A stretch of DNA of 8,996 nt from an uncultured bacterium (lineage in GTDB: Bacteria > Actinomycetota > Coriobacteriia > Coriobacteriales > Coriobacteriaceae). Within the stretch, counting starts at the first letter, position 1. Each line of letters begins with the position of its first letter. Location: assembly GCA_905214895.1 (NCBI GenBank), contig CAJMNP010000029.1:1-8996 (forward strand), in the 5' to 3' direction. Below are positions 7,483 through 8,996 of the stretch, in pieces. Below the pieces are notes generated by a model. It saw nothing but the letters and a program-made list of their open reading frames with translations. It was not told the origin of the DNA and did no database searches. A program made the position numbers and the translations under genes.

Positions 7483-7857
7483 CTACTCGGCGACGGGAGC
7501 CTCGGCAACAGCCTCGGCCTCTGCCTTGACAGCCTTCTTGGCGCGGGACGTAGCCTGGACCTTCACGATCTTCAGCTTGGTGAGCTGCTGACGGTGACCC
7601 TTCAGACGACGATAGCGCTTACGCTTGTGGAACTTGAAGACCAGCTGCTTCTCGCCCTTGAACTGCTCAACGATCTGAGCGGTAACCTTGGCCTTGGCCA
7701 GCTTGTCGGGATCGGTGACGATCTTCTTACCATCGTTGAGGAAGATGACCGGCAGGGTGACCTTGTCGCCCTCATTGCCCTCGATCTTCTCGACGGTGAT
7801 GACATCGTCGGTGGCGACCTTGTACTGCTTGCCGCCCGTGTTAACGATTGCGTACAT
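7483..7857 (-). CDS. rplU: 50S ribosomal protein L21
   Basis: 124 residues from ATG 7857 (MYAIVNTGGKQYKV), the standard L21 start; GAAGGG lies nine bases upstream. An in-frame ATG at 7878 would add seven residues and place this site inside the gene. L21 binds 23S rRNA together with L20. The C-terminal RNA-binding part shows KGEKQLVFKFHKRKRYRRLKGHRQQLTKLKI (68-98). Residues 104-124 form a Lys- then Ala/Glu-rich tail (ending AEAVAEAPVAE) beyond the usual length of about 103. It is the first gene after a strong predicted promoter and is followed by rpmA. Confidence 0.96.
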   Translation of the reverse strand: MYAIVNTGGKQYKVATDDVITVEKIEGNEGDKVTLPVIFLNDGKKIVTDPDKLAKAKVTAQIVEQFKGEKQLVFKFHKRKRYRRLKGHRQQLTKLKIVKVQATSRAKKAVKAEAEAVAEAPVAE

Positions 7858-7899
7858 GTTTACTTGCCCTTCATGCATCAGTTAGTGCAACAGCCGAAT

Positions 7900-7928
7900 A
7901 TAGTAGCAGGCGATAATACCCCCGTCAA
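7900..7928 (-). promoter_or_regulatory. Predicted promoter of rplU-rpmA
   Basis: Minus strand: -35 TTGACG (7928-7923, five of six), a 17-base spacer, and -10 TACTAT (7905-7900) preceded by TG one base before it (extended -10). The -35 hexamer contains the TGA stop codon (7927-7925) of the upstream gene. The predicted start is near 7893, giving a leader of about 36 bases before rplU. Confidence 0.75.
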
Positions 7929-8737
7929 CGAGTATGTGGAGCAAATCCACAAGTTCGCACAGGTATGGGGCTGACGAGTCGGCCCTCGTCGTCCTCGCAT
8001 GCTTGATTCTGACGCTCGACATCGTAGGAGCAGATGGTCACGAGGTCTTGCATACCGGTGGAAACAATAGGTGCATCGACGCCCGGGGTCAAGCCCTGCA
8101 ACAAAACATCAGCAGCGGAAAGCAAAATTTCCGGACGCATGGAGCCCTCGTTGTCGGCATGGGTGTCGAGCATGAGCACCAAATGGTCAGGGCGCTCCCC
8201 CGCCGTGAGCTCATAGCCCACGAGCGTGTGATCCAAATCCAAGCGCTTGCTCTTTTTGCCGCGCGCGTAGTCGATGCCATGGTCCGCGCGCAGCGTGTCG
8301 ATCGCACGACGCACCTCGTCGGCGCTTACGGGCGCCTCGGGATCCAAGTGCAGGTCGATGCGATACGACAGACGCGTGAGCTGCGCCGTCAACGCCGGCG
8401 TGCGCACGTCGATGTACGCCGCCTCGATGGGCGCCAGATCGGCCGGAGACGCCGCAGCCAGGCGCCCAAACGCCTCGTCGAGCGCCACGAACTCGGTCAT
8501 AAACAGGTCATACCACTCGCAGGTCGACGACGTACCCACCGGTAGCGCCGAAGAGAAGCCCACGCGCATGTGCGGAGAGAAGCCCTGTGTGACGGCATAG
8601 GGAAGTCCCGCGCGGCGCACGATGCGCTCAATGGTATGGATTACTTCGAGATGGCCCAGGTACTTAAGGCGATCGCGCTTGCCATAGCGAACACGAAGTC
8701 TAAAGAGCGTGGGGTTGTCGGTCAGGCGCTCACTCAT
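7925..8737 (-). CDS. Radical SAM-linked protein, DUF2344 (TIGR03936-like)
   Basis: 270 residues. Function not known. The N-terminal half matches my memory of the DUF2344 family: LFRLRVRYGKRDRLKYLGHLE (11-31), a helix with RIVRRAGLPYAVTQGFSPHMRVGFSSALPVGTSST (38-72), then E74. The C-terminal part (about 105-270) is less conserved and carries three cysteines (236, 247, 263) and a basic stretch ARGKKSKR (158-165). There is no signal peptide or membrane segment, so it is probably cytosolic. It starts with ATG 8737, overlapping the upstream radical-SAM gene in an ATGA motif, so the two are translationally coupled. In other species the two are neighbours or fused, often near rng, rplU and rpmA, which suggests a task in RNA or ribosome modification; that is an inference. 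Confidence 0.85.
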   Translation of the reverse strand: MSERLTDNPTLFRLRVRYGKRDRLKYLGHLEVIHTIERIVRRAGLPYAVTQGFSPHMRVGFSSALPVGTSSTCEWYDLFMTEFVALDEAFGRLAAASPADLAPIEAAYIDVRTPALTAQLTRLSYRIDLHLDPEAPVSADEVRRAIDTLRADHGIDYARGKKSKRLDLDHTLVGYELTAGERPDHLVLMLDTHADNEGSMRPEILLSAADVLLQGLTPGVDAPIVSTGMQDLVTICSYDVERQNQACEDDEGRLVSPIPVRTCGFAPHTR

Positions 8738-8996
8738 GCGCGATCACCCATCAATACATTCTTGGCGTGAAGCGTGGGGCAGATTCCGCAGCCGGTGCAC
8801 GACGTGCGGGTGCAGTCGGGAGTCGTGACGCCCTCGAGTGAGCGACGGTACTCGCGCTCGAGGAAGCCGCGCGTGCAGCCGGTGCTCACATGCTCCCACG
8901 GTAGGCGCCAGTCCAACTCGTAGGGCAGGTGCACGAGCTCATTGAGGTCGATGCCGTTTTTGGCAGCAGCCTCCTTCCAGTTATCGAGCGAGAAAT
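8734..8996 (-). CDS. Radical SAM protein, C-terminal 86 residues (TIGR03960-like; cut at window edge)
   Basis: Only the last 86 residues are in the window; the frame is open to the right edge, so the radical-SAM core is outside. The visible part matches the C-terminal domain of the uncharacterised TIGR03960 radical SAM family: LPWEHVSTGCTRGFLEREY (31-49), then the cysteine cluster DCTRTSCTGCGIC (60-72), with Cys61, Cys66, Cys69 and Cys72 placed to bind zinc or an iron-sulfur cluster, and a second candidate in Cys40. The stop TGA overlaps the ATG of the DUF2344 gene by four bases (ATGA). The function of the family is not established; a modification of RNA or protein is likely from the radical-SAM chemistry. 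Confidence 0.82.
   Translation of the reverse strand, partial: FSLDNWKEAAAKNGIDLNELVHLPYELDWRLPWEHVSTGCTRGFLEREYRRSLEGVTTPDCTRTSCTGCGICPTLHAKNVLMGDRA

Noticed and set aside
7855..7878. ATG at 7878 as the rplU start
   Set aside because: L21 proteins begin MYAIV, matching ATG 7857, which has its own GAAGGG upstream.

Overview
The window is about 9 kb of GC-rich (roughly 60% by eye) bacterial core chromosome, almost fully coding. Gene content and order (S16 / KH protein / RimM / TrmD / signal peptidase; radical-SAM pair / L21 / L27 / Obg / NadD / YqeK / RsfS), alanine- and glutamate-rich tails on ribosomal proteins, and frequent TTG starts fit a high-GC Gram-positive of the Coriobacteriia, possibly Collinsella. 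That assignment rests on gene order and protein style and is an inference, not a database match.

Left part (1-2376), minus strand: a compact operon reading leftward from a recognisable promoter near 2348-2376. It runs rpsP (S16), khpA (KH-domain RNA-binding protein), rimM (16S maturation), trmD (tRNA m1G37 methyltransferase) and lepB (signal peptidase I, cut by the window edge). Gaps are 2 to 10 bases. rplS, often found between trmD and lepB in other bacteria, is absent here.

Centre (2377-3851): a divergent intergenic region with a 7-bp inverted repeat, then dinB (DNA polymerase IV) alone on the plus strand. Its -10 box lies so close to the ATG that the mRNA may be leaderless. dinB converges on the next operon, and a strong terminator facing that operon lies between them.

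Right part (3852-8996), minus strand: reading leftward from 8996, the 3' end of a radical-SAM gene (TIGR03960-like) overlaps its partner gene (DUF2344/TIGR03936-like) by 4 bases. A promoter whose -35 box covers that gene's stop codon then drives rplU (L21) and rpmA (L27). A strong intrinsic terminator sits directly before the ribosome binding site of obgE, so obgE, nadD, yqeK and rsfS are probably expressed by read-through. These last genes link ribosome assembly and silencing (Obg, RsfS) with NAD synthesis (NadD) and Ap4A turnover (YqeK).

I found no mobile element, CRISPR array, tRNA, rRNA or phage gene. No clearly new multi-gene system is visible. The least understood items are the radical-SAM/DUF2344 pair and several local regulatory arrangements.
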